Positions 46,421 through 55,721 of a stretch of DNA of 64,000 nt are shown one piece after another. Below the pieces are notes generated by a model. It saw only the letters and a program-made list of their open reading frames with translations, did no database searches and had not been told where the DNA came from. The translations under genes were made by a program, and so were the position numbers. Source of the DNA: FEN-1297 sp964498065 (GTDB taxonomy: Bacteria; Bacteroidota; Ignavibacteria; Ignavibacteriales; Ignavibacteriaceae); the NCBI GenBank assembly GCA_964498065.1, contig CAZCFZ010000003.1, positions 51,043 to 115,042 on the forward strand, given 5' to 3'. The first letter of the stretch is position 1, and each line of letters opens with the position of its first letter.

Positions 46421-47260
46421 TTAGAGATAAACGGAGAAGAAACTCGAATAAAGCCCGATTGAAATTTCATGGAAATTATTTTTGGTATCGTTCGGTTCCA
46501 AATTAAAACGGTACCTAGTATATACCGTAAACGTATTTAATAACTTAAACCAACCGATGGAAAGCTCGGCACTAGCTCCGTTAAATCCCTTAAAATTAGT
46601 AAACCAATCCAAACCGGGTGAAACATATTGAATTCCTGGAACAACAATTAATTGTTTATATCCTATCCTTAAAAAATTTTTATAAGGTGCGTTAAAAATA
46701 TGCGAATATTCTGCTGAGAAATATCCTGCAGGATAATTAAAATTTGACGACCTGATTGAAATAATAGGGATTTCTTTTGTAATACTAAAATAATTTTTAC
46801 CATTCTGCGAAACGTAAACGGGAGAAGGCAAAGCAAATACGGTTCCCCCAAACAGACATAATAGCAAAAAGTTAGATTCGCTTTGAATTTTTACTTCTCC
46901 GGGTAATTCAAAATCATAAACGTCGCTTTTAAAAGTATGTCCAGCTGAATCCCGCACTGTTATAATATAAGGAATAGATTTTGTTTTAAAGTTAAGGTTA
47001 GATAAATCAATTTTGATATTATGGTTTACAGTATATTTGGTGGAAACAGGGTACTCATATTTATTGTCAATTAGAACTTTCGATTTACACTCGGAACTAG
47101 TAAAAAAAGACAACATAAAAGTGTAAGGCTTTTCGGGAGATACATATGAATCAATTACAGTAACTTCAATTGAATCCTGGGCCTGATTATTTTCCTGAGC
47201 ATAAAATGAGGCCGAATAAGAAAGAACAAACAAAAAAACAATAAGAAAGTATTTCTTCAT
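46421..47260 (-). CDS. Secreted protein of unknown function
   Basis: The 279-residue protein has a signal peptide (KKYFLIVFLFVLSYSASFYA-type, cleavage before QEN). Residues ~25-135 look like an Ig-like beta domain (SIEVTVIDSYVSPEKPYTFM), and the remainder has beta strands with aromatic ends (YSHIF, YTRYRFNL) suggestive of a small membrane barrel or beta sandwich. No family is recognised. It stands alone between the methyltransferase and the gamma-lyase genes. Confidence 0.65.
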   Translation of the reverse strand: MKKYFLIVFLFVLSYSASFYAQENNQAQDSIEVTVIDSYVSPEKPYTFMLSFFTSSECKSKVLIDNKYEYPVSTKYTVNHNIKIDLSNLNFKTKSIPYIITVRDSAGHTFKSDVYDFELPGEVKIQSESNFLLLCLFGGTVFALPSPVYVSQNGKNYFSITKEIPIISIRSSNFNYPAGYFSAEYSHIFNAPYKNFLRIGYKQLIVVPGIQYVSPGLDWFTNFKGFNGASAELSIGWFKLLNTFTVYTRYRFNLEPNDTKNNFHEISIGLYSSFFSVYL

Positions 47261-47360
47261 AATATTCCTTGAAAATTTGTCTGAAATATACAGATAATTT
47301 GCGGTCGTTTAAATTAACCTAAACTTAAATGACCGCCAAATTATAAATAAAATAAATTTT

Positions 47361-48689
47361 TTATACTTTCAATAAACATTCATCAAGATCACTCAATATA
47401 TCTTCCACATTTTCCAATCCCGCAGCCAGTCGAATCCCGCCCGGATCAATTTTGTATTCCGTAAGTTTTTCAACAGGAACCATAGAATGCGTCATTGAAG
47501 CAGGATGCTCTATTAAAGTTCTCGTATGTCCCAAACTTACGGCAAGCGTCATTGTATAAGCTTTCTTAGCCGCATAATTCATAAACTTTTTTGCTTTCTC
47601 TTTGCTATCCAAAGCATTTGAACCTTTAAGTACAAAATAAATTAAACTGCCCGGAGCAAAGTTCCCATAAAAGTCCCGCATCTGCTTTTTAGCAAGGTCA
47701 TAATATTTATTTGTTGCCAGTCCCGGATAATTTACAAATTCTACTTTTTCATGATTACTTAAATATTCTGCCAATTTCTGAGCTGTTTTTATCTGCTGAC
47801 GGATTCTCAAATGAAGAGTTGGCAAACCATAAGTTGTTATTGTCCATGCAGTTTTATTATTCAACACAGCACCGAAATCCTTTCGATATAAAAGAAGCAT
47901 ATCTTTATACTTTTTCTTTCCGACAACTACCCCTCCCATATCTGTTCCGAATCCCCCAAGTCCTTTAGTTAAAGAATTTACCGAAAAATTTGCTCCCAAT
48001 TCTATAGGCCTTTGACAATATGGTGTTGCGAAAGTATTATCAACAACAATTTTTATTCTGTCCGCCTCAGAAAGGCTTGAATTAAATTCATCGACAATGT
48101 CTCTAACTGCCAATATATCAATCAAATCCAGGTTCGGATTTGAAGGAGTTTCGAAGTAAATAACTTTTGTTTTTCCTGTAATTGAATTTCTGAGATTGTT
48201 GATATCAGTTAAATCAATTAATATACACTTAATATTATATCTTGGATACCAATTAGTAAAAAGTGAATAAGTGCATCCATAAAGGGTATGATGAGCAATT
48301 ATTTCGTCCCCGGATTTAGTCAGCATTCCCATGATCCCGGATATTGCTCCCATACCTGTTGCAAAAGTAACTGCCATATCTCCTTTTTCAACATAGGCAA
48401 GATTTTCTTCAAGAATGTCTTTGTTCGGTTCACCAAGTCTATCGTATATATATATCGGCATCGGATCTTCTCCCGCAACGGGAGAGTTAGCAAACTCCTT
48501 AAAACCTTCCGCTCCTCTTTCCACGGAATCAAGTCTATATATAACCGAAGAGGAAATGGGTGGAAGGACATGATGGCTATAATCCCATTTTTTTGTAATA
48601 TTTTTGCCGTATATCATATGAGTTTCCATAGAATATTTTGTATCATCTACGGAATCTCTATTATTAAATTTATTATTTTGTTTTTCCAT
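47361..48689 (-). CDS. Methionine gamma-lyase-like PLP enzyme
   Basis: The 442-residue Cys/Met-metabolism PLP enzyme has the PLP lysine Lys242 in NSLTKGLGGFG, and VVDNTFATPY before it. The active-site loop reads TLYGCTYSL with Cys139. In methionine gamma-lyases this position is a cysteine (Cys116 in Pseudomonas putida), whereas cystathionine lyases and synthases have YGGT; the sister gene here has YGGT. I therefore infer cleavage of methionine (or homocysteine) to methanethiol, 2-oxobutyrate and ammonia; O-acetylhomoserine sulfhydrylase is the alternative. About 40 residues of N-terminal extension precede the fold. Confidence 0.8.
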   Translation of the reverse strand: MEKQNNKFNNRDSVDDTKYSMETHMIYGKNITKKWDYSHHVLPPISSSVIYRLDSVERGAEGFKEFANSPVAGEDPMPIYIYDRLGEPNKDILEENLAYVEKGDMAVTFATGMGAISGIMGMLTKSGDEIIAHHTLYGCTYSLFTNWYPRYNIKCILIDLTDINNLRNSITGKTKVIYFETPSNPNLDLIDILAVRDIVDEFNSSLSEADRIKIVVDNTFATPYCQRPIELGANFSVNSLTKGLGGFGTDMGGVVVGKKKYKDMLLLYRKDFGAVLNNKTAWTITTYGLPTLHLRIRQQIKTAQKLAEYLSNHEKVEFVNYPGLATNKYYDLAKKQMRDFYGNFAPGSLIYFVLKGSNALDSKEKAKKFMNYAAKKAYTMTLAVSLGHTRTLIEHPASMTHSMVPVEKLTEYKIDPGGIRLAAGLENVEDILSDLDECLLKV

Positions 48690-48977
48690 TAGATTTCCTG
48701 GAAATAATTAAAATTATTTTATTTAAATTTAACCAGAAATTTTTCTAATAGATAGGCTTTGAATTCATCATTTAGAGAAAAGACAAGATGAAATTTATTT
48801 AAACTTAGGAATAAAATTAATTAATTTATCTTGCTCAGTATCCATAAAGGTTACAGTTTTATATCTTGAAAAATGCTAAAACTATTCAACTTTGAATGTC
48901 TTTAAATGCGACCTTCAAGTTTTTGTGTAAGGGGACTTATTAAATAAGTGATATTAAAAAAGTGTAGAAGATCTTAA

Positions 48978-50111
48978 TTATTTTAAAGCATTTTCAATAT
49001 CGGCAATTAAGTCTTCAATATCTTCAATCCCAACTGAAAAACGAACAAGACTGTCAGTTAATCCCATCCTTTCTCTTTCTTCTTTAGGCACTGATGCATG
49101 AGTCATACTTGCCGGGTGACTTATTAAACTTTCAACACCGCCAAGACTTTCACCGAGTGTAAAGATATTTACATTTTTTAATAACTTTTTAGCTTTCTCA
49201 ATATTTCCAAAATCAGCAGAAATCATTCCTCCAAATCCCCTCATCTGTTTCTTTGCCAGTTCATGCTGCGGGTGAGTTTTTAAGCCAGGATAATACACTT
49301 TTTCGGCAATTTTTGAATTAGCAAAAAAATCGGCCAGCTCAATTGCATTTTTATTATGCCGCTCCATTCTTACCGCTAATGTTTTTGTCGAACGCAGGAC
49401 AAGCCAGCAATCAAATGGAGAAGGCACTGCCCCAACTGCATTTTGAATGTATCTAATACGCTCATGAATATTTTCATTGTTAGTAATAATTATTCCTCCA
49501 ATAACATCGCTATGTCCGTTTAAGTATTTTGTAGAACTGTGTAATACTATATCTATACCTAATAAAAGTGGATTTTGAAAATAAGGACTCATAAATGTAT
49601 TGTCCACAATACTTATCAAACCGTGTCTTCTGCAAATTTCCGAAGCACCGGATAGATCGGTAAGATTAAGCATTGGATTTGTAGGTGTTTCCAAATAGAC
49701 TAGCTTGGTATTTTTTTGAATTGCCTTTTCAATATTTACTATTGCGGAAGTATCAACCCATGAATACTCTAATCCATAATCTTTCATTATCAATTCAAAT
49801 AAGCGATAAGTCCCGCCATAAACATTATTTGAAACAATTATATGATCGCCTGCTTTTACCAAACTCATCAAAGCATGAGTAGCAGCTAATCCCGAAGAAA
49901 AAGCTATGCCGTATTTACCTTTTTCCAGAGCTGCAATATTTGTTTCCAATGATTGACGTGTTAAATTATGAGTCCGTCCATATTCAAAACCTTTGTGTTT
50001 GCCCAATTCATCCTGTGCATAAGTCGATGTTTGATATATCGGTGTTATAACTGCTCCTGTTACAGGATCAGGTTTTTGACCTGCATGAATAGCATCTGTA
50101 GAAAATCCCAT
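48978..50111 (-). CDS. Cystathionine gamma-lyase/gamma-synthase
   Basis: The 377-residue PLP enzyme has Lys195 in HSSTKYLNGHSD, VDNTFMSPYFQNP before it, and YGGTYRLF at the active site. Family members make cystathionine from O-acylhomoserine (MetB) or cleave it to cysteine (CGL). The neighbouring cystathionine beta-synthase gene, 91 nt upstream on the same strand, favours the lyase role in reverse transsulfuration. The sequence alone does not separate the two. Confidence 0.88.
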   Translation of the reverse strand: MGFSTDAIHAGQKPDPVTGAVITPIYQTSTYAQDELGKHKGFEYGRTHNLTRQSLETNIAALEKGKYGIAFSSGLAATHALMSLVKAGDHIIVSNNVYGGTYRLFELIMKDYGLEYSWVDTSAIVNIEKAIQKNTKLVYLETPTNPMLNLTDLSGASEICRRHGLISIVDNTFMSPYFQNPLLLGIDIVLHSSTKYLNGHSDVIGGIIITNNENIHERIRYIQNAVGAVPSPFDCWLVLRSTKTLAVRMERHNKNAIELADFFANSKIAEKVYYPGLKTHPQHELAKKQMRGFGGMISADFGNIEKAKKLLKNVNIFTLGESLGGVESLISHPASMTHASVPKEERERMGLTDSLVRFSVGIEDIEDLIADIENALK

Positions 50112-50202
50112 TATAATTTCCTTTTTGAAAGATTCAATTGAATATTTTTAAATCCCCGAAGCTTTAATCAAATAAAATTGATATTAATTTACATAATTAA
50201 AA

Positions 50203-51570
50203 TTATGAAAAGTTTGCATGCTCCAAAATATCATAGCGGGTAATTATATCCTTTATCCTTCCGTATTCAGTTGAAAGGACTGCAGGAGAATCGCTTAAAT
50301 ATTTTCTCACAACGGAAAGTTCTGTCCGTTCATCAAGAGTTGGGAAACCTTGTCCCATTATACTCTCAACATTAGCATCCATTAAATCAGGATTTTCAAG
50401 TATACTAGACATTAATCTTGCTTCTTTTATACTTCCCACAGATTCTCCGTTGTCTATTACCGGCAGTTGAGAAAATCCCTTTTCATTCAGTACTTCAACA
50501 GCAGTTTTTATTTTATCTCCGGGATTTAGAAAAACAAGATCTTTTGGTTTACCGTTTCTTTTGGCTAAAGAAATATCATGCAGTGTTCTTATGTCAACCG
50601 GCAGAAGTCTTTTTTCCCTTAACCATTCATCGCTATGAAACTTTGACAAATATCTCTCCCCGGTATCGCAAACAATAAATACAATAACAGCATTTTCATC
50701 TAATTCTTTTGCAACCTGAAGAGTGACACTTAAAATGGTACCTGTACTTCCTCCGCAAAAAATTCCCTCTTCCCGTGAGAGAATTCTCGCAAAGTTGAAA
50801 GAATCCATGTCACTTACGTTGTAAATTTTATCTATGTATTCAAAATGAACATTTTTAGGAAGACAATCCTGCCCGATACCTTCAACTAAATAGGGCAAAC
50901 CTTCTATCAGATTTCTTTTTTCTTTATACTCTTTAAAAATAGATCCAAATGGATCTGCACCGATTACCCGAATATTCTTATTTTTTTCCTTTAAATATTT
51001 ACCCACACCGCTTATTGTTCCCCCGGTTCCAATGCCGGCAATAAAATGAGTTATCTTGCCGTCGGTCTGTTCCCAAATTTCGGGTCCGGTTGTTTTATAA
51101 TGTACTTCCGGATTTGCAGGATTTGAGTACTGGTACATAAAAATTGAATTCGGTGTTTCCCGATTAATTTTTTTTTTAACTGTTATATAATAATCGGGAT
51201 GATTATGATTTACCGCATTAGAAACTACAATTACATCGCCGCCTAATGCCTTAAGATAATTAATTTTTTCCGTGCTCACCTTATCCGTAACTATAAAAAT
51301 AGACTTATAACCTTTAACAGCACAAGCTAAAGCCAACCCGATCCCCGTATTACCGCTGGTTGCTTCTATAACAGTACCACCGGGTTTTATTTGTCCATTG
51401 CGTTCGGCATCTTCAAGCATGGATAAACCTATTCTATCTTTTACACTTCCTCCGGGATTAGATGATTCCAGCTTTGCAAATATTTGAGGCCTTAATCCTT
51501 TATTTACTTTATTTAATTTAATTAAAGGAGTATTGCCGATATTCTCCAGTATATTATTTTTATATTTCAT
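50203..51570 (-). CDS. Cystathionine beta-synthase with CBS domain pair
   Basis: The 455-residue protein has a CysK-type PLP domain (~1-320) with Lys44 in NPGGSVKDRIGLS, the TSGNTGIGLA phosphate/substrate loop and GIGTGGTISG for PLP. Two CBS motifs follow (~340-395, ~400-455; FSQLPVIDNGESVGSI and VESIMGQGFPTL). The haem-binding N-terminal part of animal enzymes is absent. It should condense serine and homocysteine to cystathionine, the first step of reverse transsulfuration; the CBS domains suggest control by an adenosyl ligand. It lies 91 nt before the cystathionine lyase gene. Confidence 0.9.
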   Translation of the reverse strand: MKYKNNILENIGNTPLIKLNKVNKGLRPQIFAKLESSNPGGSVKDRIGLSMLEDAERNGQIKPGGTVIEATSGNTGIGLALACAVKGYKSIFIVTDKVSTEKINYLKALGGDVIVVSNAVNHNHPDYYITVKKKINRETPNSIFMYQYSNPANPEVHYKTTGPEIWEQTDGKITHFIAGIGTGGTISGVGKYLKEKNKNIRVIGADPFGSIFKEYKEKRNLIEGLPYLVEGIGQDCLPKNVHFEYIDKIYNVSDMDSFNFARILSREEGIFCGGSTGTILSVTLQVAKELDENAVIVFIVCDTGERYLSKFHSDEWLREKRLLPVDIRTLHDISLAKRNGKPKDLVFLNPGDKIKTAVEVLNEKGFSQLPVIDNGESVGSIKEARLMSSILENPDLMDANVESIMGQGFPTLDERTELSVVRKYLSDSPAVLSTEYGRIKDIITRYDILEHANFS

Positions 51571-51688
51571 TTTAAACCTTAAAGTTATTCCGGTTCGTTA
51601 AAATATTATAACACGATCGAGAAATTCGTTTCAGAAATTTGTTAAAAAGAAAGTAATCCGCTATTAATGTGTAGTATTAAATTTATAA

Positions 51689-52591
51689 TTAAACAAAATT
51701 AAATCCTCGTAAAAATTCTTCTATTTTCATTCGTTTCTTCCCTTCCTGCTGAAGTTCCAAAACTTTTAAAGAATTTTTTCCGCATCCTACAATTAAACTG
51801 TCTTTTGATTGTCTGATTTGCCCGGGACTTAATTCCTGAGCCTGAATAATAATAGTTTTAAAGATTTTTATAACTTTATTTGCAAACTTAAAATAGGCAC
51901 CGGGAAAGGGTGAAAGTCCTCTAATTAAGTTATGTATTTCTTCAGCTGATTTTTCCCAGTTAATTTCCGTTAATTCTTTTGAAATCTTAGGCGCCGGTGA
52001 AGCAAGCATATCATCTTGTCTTTTCAGTTCTGCATTTCCTTTTGAAATCAACTCTACGGTTTTTAAAACAGTTTCAGCACCAAGTATGCTTAACTTATCA
52101 TGTAATGTTCCGAAATCATCATCATTATCAATATTTATTTTTTCTTGTATTATGATGTTGCCTGTGTCAACTTTATCTTCCAGCATAAATGTAGTAACTC
52201 CGGTCTCTTTTTCACCGTTTATTAAAGCCCATTGAATTGGGGCAGCCCCTCTATATTTCGGCAAAAGTGATCCGTGTAAATTAAAAGAACCTTTGGAAGG
52301 CAAGGTAAAAACTTCCATCGGCAGAATTTTAAATGCTACAATAACATAAAGATCTGCGTTTAAATCTTTTAGTTGCAAGATGAAGTTAGGATCTTTCAAT
52401 TTTTCCGGCTGAAGAACAGGAATATTATATTTTAAAGCGAATTTCTTTACAGGTGTATATGTTAATTTTTGACCTCTCCCCCGTTCTTTATCGGCACCGG
52501 TTACAACAGCACTTATGATATGTTCACTCTCGATCAAAGCTTTTAAAGAAGGGATTGCAAAATCCGGAGTACCCATGAAGATAATTTTCAT
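51689..52591 (-). CDS. fmt: Methionyl-tRNA formyltransferase
   Basis: The 300-residue enzyme formylates initiator Met-tRNA. The hallmark MGTPDFAIPSL starts the protein, and the formyl-folate site HGSLLPKYRGAAPIQWAL with the catalytic Asn/His/Asp region (DKVDTGNII) is intact. The C-terminal OB-type domain is present. It lies 17 nt after def, the usual pair. Confidence 0.97.
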   Translation of the reverse strand: MKIIFMGTPDFAIPSLKALIESEHIISAVVTGADKERGRGQKLTYTPVKKFALKYNIPVLQPEKLKDPNFILQLKDLNADLYVIVAFKILPMEVFTLPSKGSFNLHGSLLPKYRGAAPIQWALINGEKETGVTTFMLEDKVDTGNIIIQEKINIDNDDDFGTLHDKLSILGAETVLKTVELISKGNAELKRQDDMLASPAPKISKELTEINWEKSAEEIHNLIRGLSPFPGAYFKFANKVIKIFKTIIIQAQELSPGQIRQSKDSLIVGCGKNSLKVLELQQEGKKRMKIEEFLRGFNFV

Positions 52592-52608
52592 TTTACATCT
52601 TTTATATT

Positions 52609-53172
52609 TCAGACAAGCTGATAATCCATATTTTCAGTAACCGGGTATGTTATGTCGAATTTTCTCTTTTTAATTTTAATTATCTCCTTGTTCAGCTTCT
52701 TTTTTTCATCATCGGTAATAAGGTCTGTAAACAATATACCTTGAAGATGATCGTACTCATGCTGTATCACTCTTGCAAGCAAATCGTCAGCTTCCAGAAT
52801 ATGTTCTTTTAAATCCGTATCATGATACTTAATAGTTATAGACTCGGATCTTTCAATTTCCGATTTAATATCAGGTATACTAAGACAACCTTCTTCAATT
52901 AAACATTTTTTTTCCGAACGCTTTATAATTATCGGATTAATAAAGGTAATTGGTTTAGAATTCTCATGCCCTTCTGCTACAGAAATATCTATAACAAAAA
53001 TAGATTTATCTGAACCTACCTGATTAGCAGCTAAACCAATACCGTTAGCATTTCGCATAGTTTCAAACATATCTCTAATAAGCTCAACAGTCTTATAATC
53101 TACTTCTTTAACCTGATTCGCTTTTTTTCTTAAAATTTTATCGCCAATTAATGTTACCGGTAATAGTGCCAT
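52609..53172 (-). CDS. def: Peptide deformylase
   Basis: The 187-residue metalloenzyme removes the formyl group from new proteins. The three motifs are GIGLAANQVG, EEGCLSIP (metal Cys) and QHEYDHLQG (HExxH metal ligands and catalytic Glu). It starts the def-fmt unit. Confidence 0.97.
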   Translation of the reverse strand: MALLPVTLIGDKILRKKANQVKEVDYKTVELIRDMFETMRNANGIGLAANQVGSDKSIFVIDISVAEGHENSKPITFINPIIIKRSEKKCLIEEGCLSIPDIKSEIERSESITIKYHDTDLKEHILEADDLLARVIQHEYDHLQGILFTDLITDDEKKKLNKEIIKIKKRKFDITYPVTENMDYQLV

Positions 53173-53669
53173 TAATACTCCATGAAATTTTGTTCAAACG
53201 TTAAAATTATCGGGATATATTAAGAAGATATAATAAATTTAATAGTTTAAAAATAAATAAAACTAAAAGAAGAAAAAAGGAAATTTAATAATATCCGCTA
53301 CGTTATTTATCATAATAAATTATTTTAATAAATATAAGTCTACGATCAATTTTTATCAAAATAATTTACCAAGTGATAGTTAAATACTAAATATTATTTT
53401 AAAAATCAAAACTATATTTATCATTAACTTATTCTACGGGACTTAAATCACAAATACTTTTTTGATAAAAAAGATACAATATTTAACAATTATCCGAAGC
53501 TCAATTTAAATACCATAAATAATTGAAAACTTAAAAATAAATTTGTAAAAATTATATTTTTTAAATTAATTTTTTTTATATTAATGTATTAGTAATACTG
53601 ATAATCGCTCCGGTATGTTATAAGAGGAATTCGAACAGAAATTTTTCATTTCTCAAAATAGTTAAATTC
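53173..53669. other. Gene-free spacer upstream of an orphan receiver gene
   Basis: This 497-nt AT-rich region has no credible gene. A small perfect dyad GTATTA-G-TAATAC (53586-53598) lies 72 nt before the next start and could be an operator. A short CTTTTTT/AAAAAAG hairpin sits at 53457-53473. Confidence 0.5.
53586..53598. promoter_or_regulatory. Short dyad upstream of the receiver gene
   Basis: GTATTA-G-TAATAC is a perfect 6-bp palindrome with a one-base centre. It is AT-rich and short, so chance is possible; position about 70 nt before the ATG fits an operator. Confidence 0.22.
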
Positions 53670-54062
53670 ATGGATAATAAAGGCAATAATTCAAATTCTC
53701 ATAAAGTTCTATTAGTTGAAAATGATAAGGCCAGCAGCGACTTGATTATTTATCTTCTAAAGAATATTTGTTCAATTGAACTTGCCGAAGACGGATTTAC
53801 CGCTATCGAACTTGCAAATAAAAATCTTTACCCTTTAATTTTAATGGATATAGGCCTAGGTTTTAATATGAATGGTGTTGAAACAACCACGGCTATTCGA
53901 AAAATCTCCGGATACGAAAATATTCCTATTGTTGCTGTTACCGCATTTGCAATGAAAGGAGACCGGGAATATTTTTTGTCTCACGGGCTTACCCATTATA
54001 TTTCCAAACCATTTAATATTACTTCCTTTATAAATTTGATCAAAGGTTTGCTCTCCAATTAA
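53670..54062 (+). CDS. Orphan single-domain response regulator 2
   Basis: The 130-residue receiver-only protein has the acidic patch in LLVENDKA, phospho-acceptor Asp60 in LILMDIGLG, the switch Thr in AVTAFA, and Lys in YISKPFN. The stretch AMKGDREYF parallels the ALKGDREKF of the other orphan receiver at 8903-9283. It has no output domain. No kinase adjoins it. The 497-nt upstream gap suggests its own control region. Confidence 0.9.
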   Translation: MDNKGNNSNSHKVLLVENDKASSDLIIYLLKNICSIELAEDGFTAIELANKNLYPLILMDIGLGFNMNGVETTTAIRKISGYENIPIVAVTAFAMKGDREYFLSHGLTHYISKPFNITSFINLIKGLLSN

Positions 54063-54155
54063 TCATATTAAAAGTACTCGTACACTTGGTTAAAATAATA
54101 ATAGCAATGTTGTAAATCTTACCTTACTTTAATAATTTCATATAATACAAAACCA

Positions 54156-54187
54156 TTGCAAAAAATTCTCAGAGTTTATTATTTTTG
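54156..54187 (+). promoter_or_regulatory. Bacteroidota-type promoter of the ABC ATPase gene
   Basis: TTG (54156-54158), 21 nt, and TATTTTTG (54180-54187) match the -33/-7 pattern. The implied start lies about 25 nt before the TTG start codon at 54218. Confidence 0.45.
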
Positions 54188-54217
54188 TTTTATTTAAATT
54201 AATAGACGGGTAATGGT

Positions 54218-54994
54218 TTGATAGTTGATATGAAAAACGTTTCCCTTAAGCGTGATGATTTATTTATTTTAAAAAATATCAGCTGGGAAATAAAGAAGGG
54301 AGAAAATTGGTCGCTTATCGGTTTAAACGGTTCAGGCAAAACATCTCTATTAAAAATTATAAGCGGATATACTTTCCCCTCGAAAGGAGATGTTAAGGTT
54401 CTCGGGAAAAAATTCGGAGCATTTGATTTGCGTGAATTAAGAAAGTCCATAGGCTGGGTAAGTTCTTCTCTTCAGGAAGTGTTGTATTCAAATGAAACTT
54501 CTGAAGAAATAGTTATCAGCGGAAAGTATGCCAGTATCGGTTTATATGAAACTCCTACCGAAGAAGATTTAAATCGTGCCTCGGAACTACTGGAACAGTT
54601 TGGATGTTCAGCGTTGAGAAAAAGAAGTTATTCTACTTTATCACAAGGAGAAAAACAAAAAATTATTCTTGCAAGATCTCTAATGAATTCTCCCAAATTA
54701 TTAATATTGGATGAACCTTGTACCGGATTAGATATTTTTGCTCGTGAAAGTTTCTTATCATTAATAGATATCATAGGTAATTCAAGTCAATCTCCTACAT
54801 TATTATATGTGTCCCATCATATTGATGAAATTTTACCGTTGTTTAAAAACACTTTGCTGCTTAATAGAGGTAAAGTTCATTCTTCCGGAAGGGCAGAAGA
54901 AATATTAACTGAAATTAATCTTTGTGATTTTTATGGAAAGGATGTTGAAGTAACTTGGATAAATGAAAGGCCGTCTGTTAATCTTAGGAAATAA
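54218..54994 (+). CDS. ABC transporter ATP-binding protein
   Basis: The 258-residue nucleotide-binding subunit has Walker A GLNGSGKT (35-42), signature LSQGEKQKI, Walker B LLILDEPCTGLD and the H-loop VSHHIDE. I keep the TTG start at 54218 because MIVDMKNVSL aligns with usual ABC N-termini; an ATG at 54230 would give MKNVSL. No permease or binding-protein gene adjoins it, so it may pair with parts elsewhere or act like the solitary ModF/YlmA type. Substrate unknown. Confidence 0.9.
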   Translation: MIVDMKNVSLKRDDLFILKNISWEIKKGENWSLIGLNGSGKTSLLKIISGYTFPSKGDVKVLGKKFGAFDLRELRKSIGWVSSSLQEVLYSNETSEEIVISGKYASIGLYETPTEEDLNRASELLEQFGCSALRKRSYSTLSQGEKQKIILARSLMNSPKLLILDEPCTGLDIFARESFLSLIDIIGNSSQSPTLLYVSHHIDEILPLFKNTLLLNRGKVHSSGRAEEILTEINLCDFYGKDVEVTWINERPSVNLRK

Positions 54995-55099
54995 AAATTC
55001 GAAGTAATAAAGATTAATGTGATTACCTTAGGATAATAAAAGAATGAGATTACTATTTATTTTTTACTTTAAATCAACAATAGGTTAGAAGCATAAGAT

Positions 55100-55621
55100 T
55101 TATTTATCATTTATAAGATATAGGCGATTATCATCGACTCTATATATCATAGGTACAACCGTAATTTTAGGATATCTCAGCCGAAGACGTTTTGCTTCAC
55201 TTGTCACAAAATCAATCTCATTTCCTATTTCAAACATAGGAGCAAAATGCATAAAATGCTCTTCTGCCCAGTTTCTATCCCAGCCTGCCTTATCTACAAG
55301 TCCTTTTATAAACTTTTCTTTACGTGCAATTAAATTTACCATGCCGCAGTCGTTATGGCCGATTAGTGCAATATGCTTAACATCTCCAACAGCAATTGCA
55401 TAAGATACTTTGAATTCACTGTATCTTAAATTTGCACCGCCTGTTCTAATAATGTATGCAAAATTATCCGGAATCCGCAAATGCTTCCGATGATCCATGC
55501 ACATCCCTATTAGAAGCTGCGCTTGCTTATAAGAATCTAAGGGAAAATTTAAATTATGATATTTTAACAATAAACCTATTGGTGTTTCTCTATAATCAGG
55601 ATTAATATCATCAATAGTTTT
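55100..55621 (-). CDS. Beta-class carbonic anhydrase, N-terminus lost in assembly gap
   Basis: The 173 visible residues are the C-terminal part of a beta-carbonic anhydrase-like protein. The zinc and catalytic residues are in CMDHR (Cys, and the Asp/Arg dyad) and GHNDCGM (His and Cys), spaced normally. It would interconvert CO2 and bicarbonate. The first codon in view touches the N-run, so perhaps 10-30 residues are missing. The open frame runs through the 100 Ns into the next gene only because N is not read as a stop; they are two genes. Confidence 0.8.
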   Translation of the reverse strand, partial: KTIDDINPDYRETPIGLLLKYHNLNFPLDSYKQAQLLIGMCMDHRKHLRIPDNFAYIIRTGGANLRYSEFKVSYAIAVGDVKHIALIGHNDCGMVNLIARKEKFIKGLVDKAGWDRNWAEEHFMHFAPMFEIGNEIDFVTSEAKRLRLRYPKITVVPMIYRVDDNRLYLINDK

Positions 55622-55721
55622 NNNNNNNNNNNNNNNNNNNNNNNNNNNNNNNNNNNNNNNNNNNNNNNNNNNNNNNNNNNNNNNNNNNNNNNNNNNNNNN
55701 NNNNNNNNNNNNNNNNNNNNN
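55622..55721. other. Assembly gap (100 N)
   Basis: Exactly 100 Ns join two contigs. The true length is unknown; exactly 100 is a common placeholder. It hides the end of the oxidoreductase gene and the start of the carbonic anhydrase gene. Confidence 0.99.

Noticed and set aside
48690..48977. Possible SAM-type riboswitch upstream of the methionine gamma-lyase-like gene
   Set aside because: Only a weak imperfect hairpin with a bulge is visible; no conserved SAM riboswitch core could be recognised.
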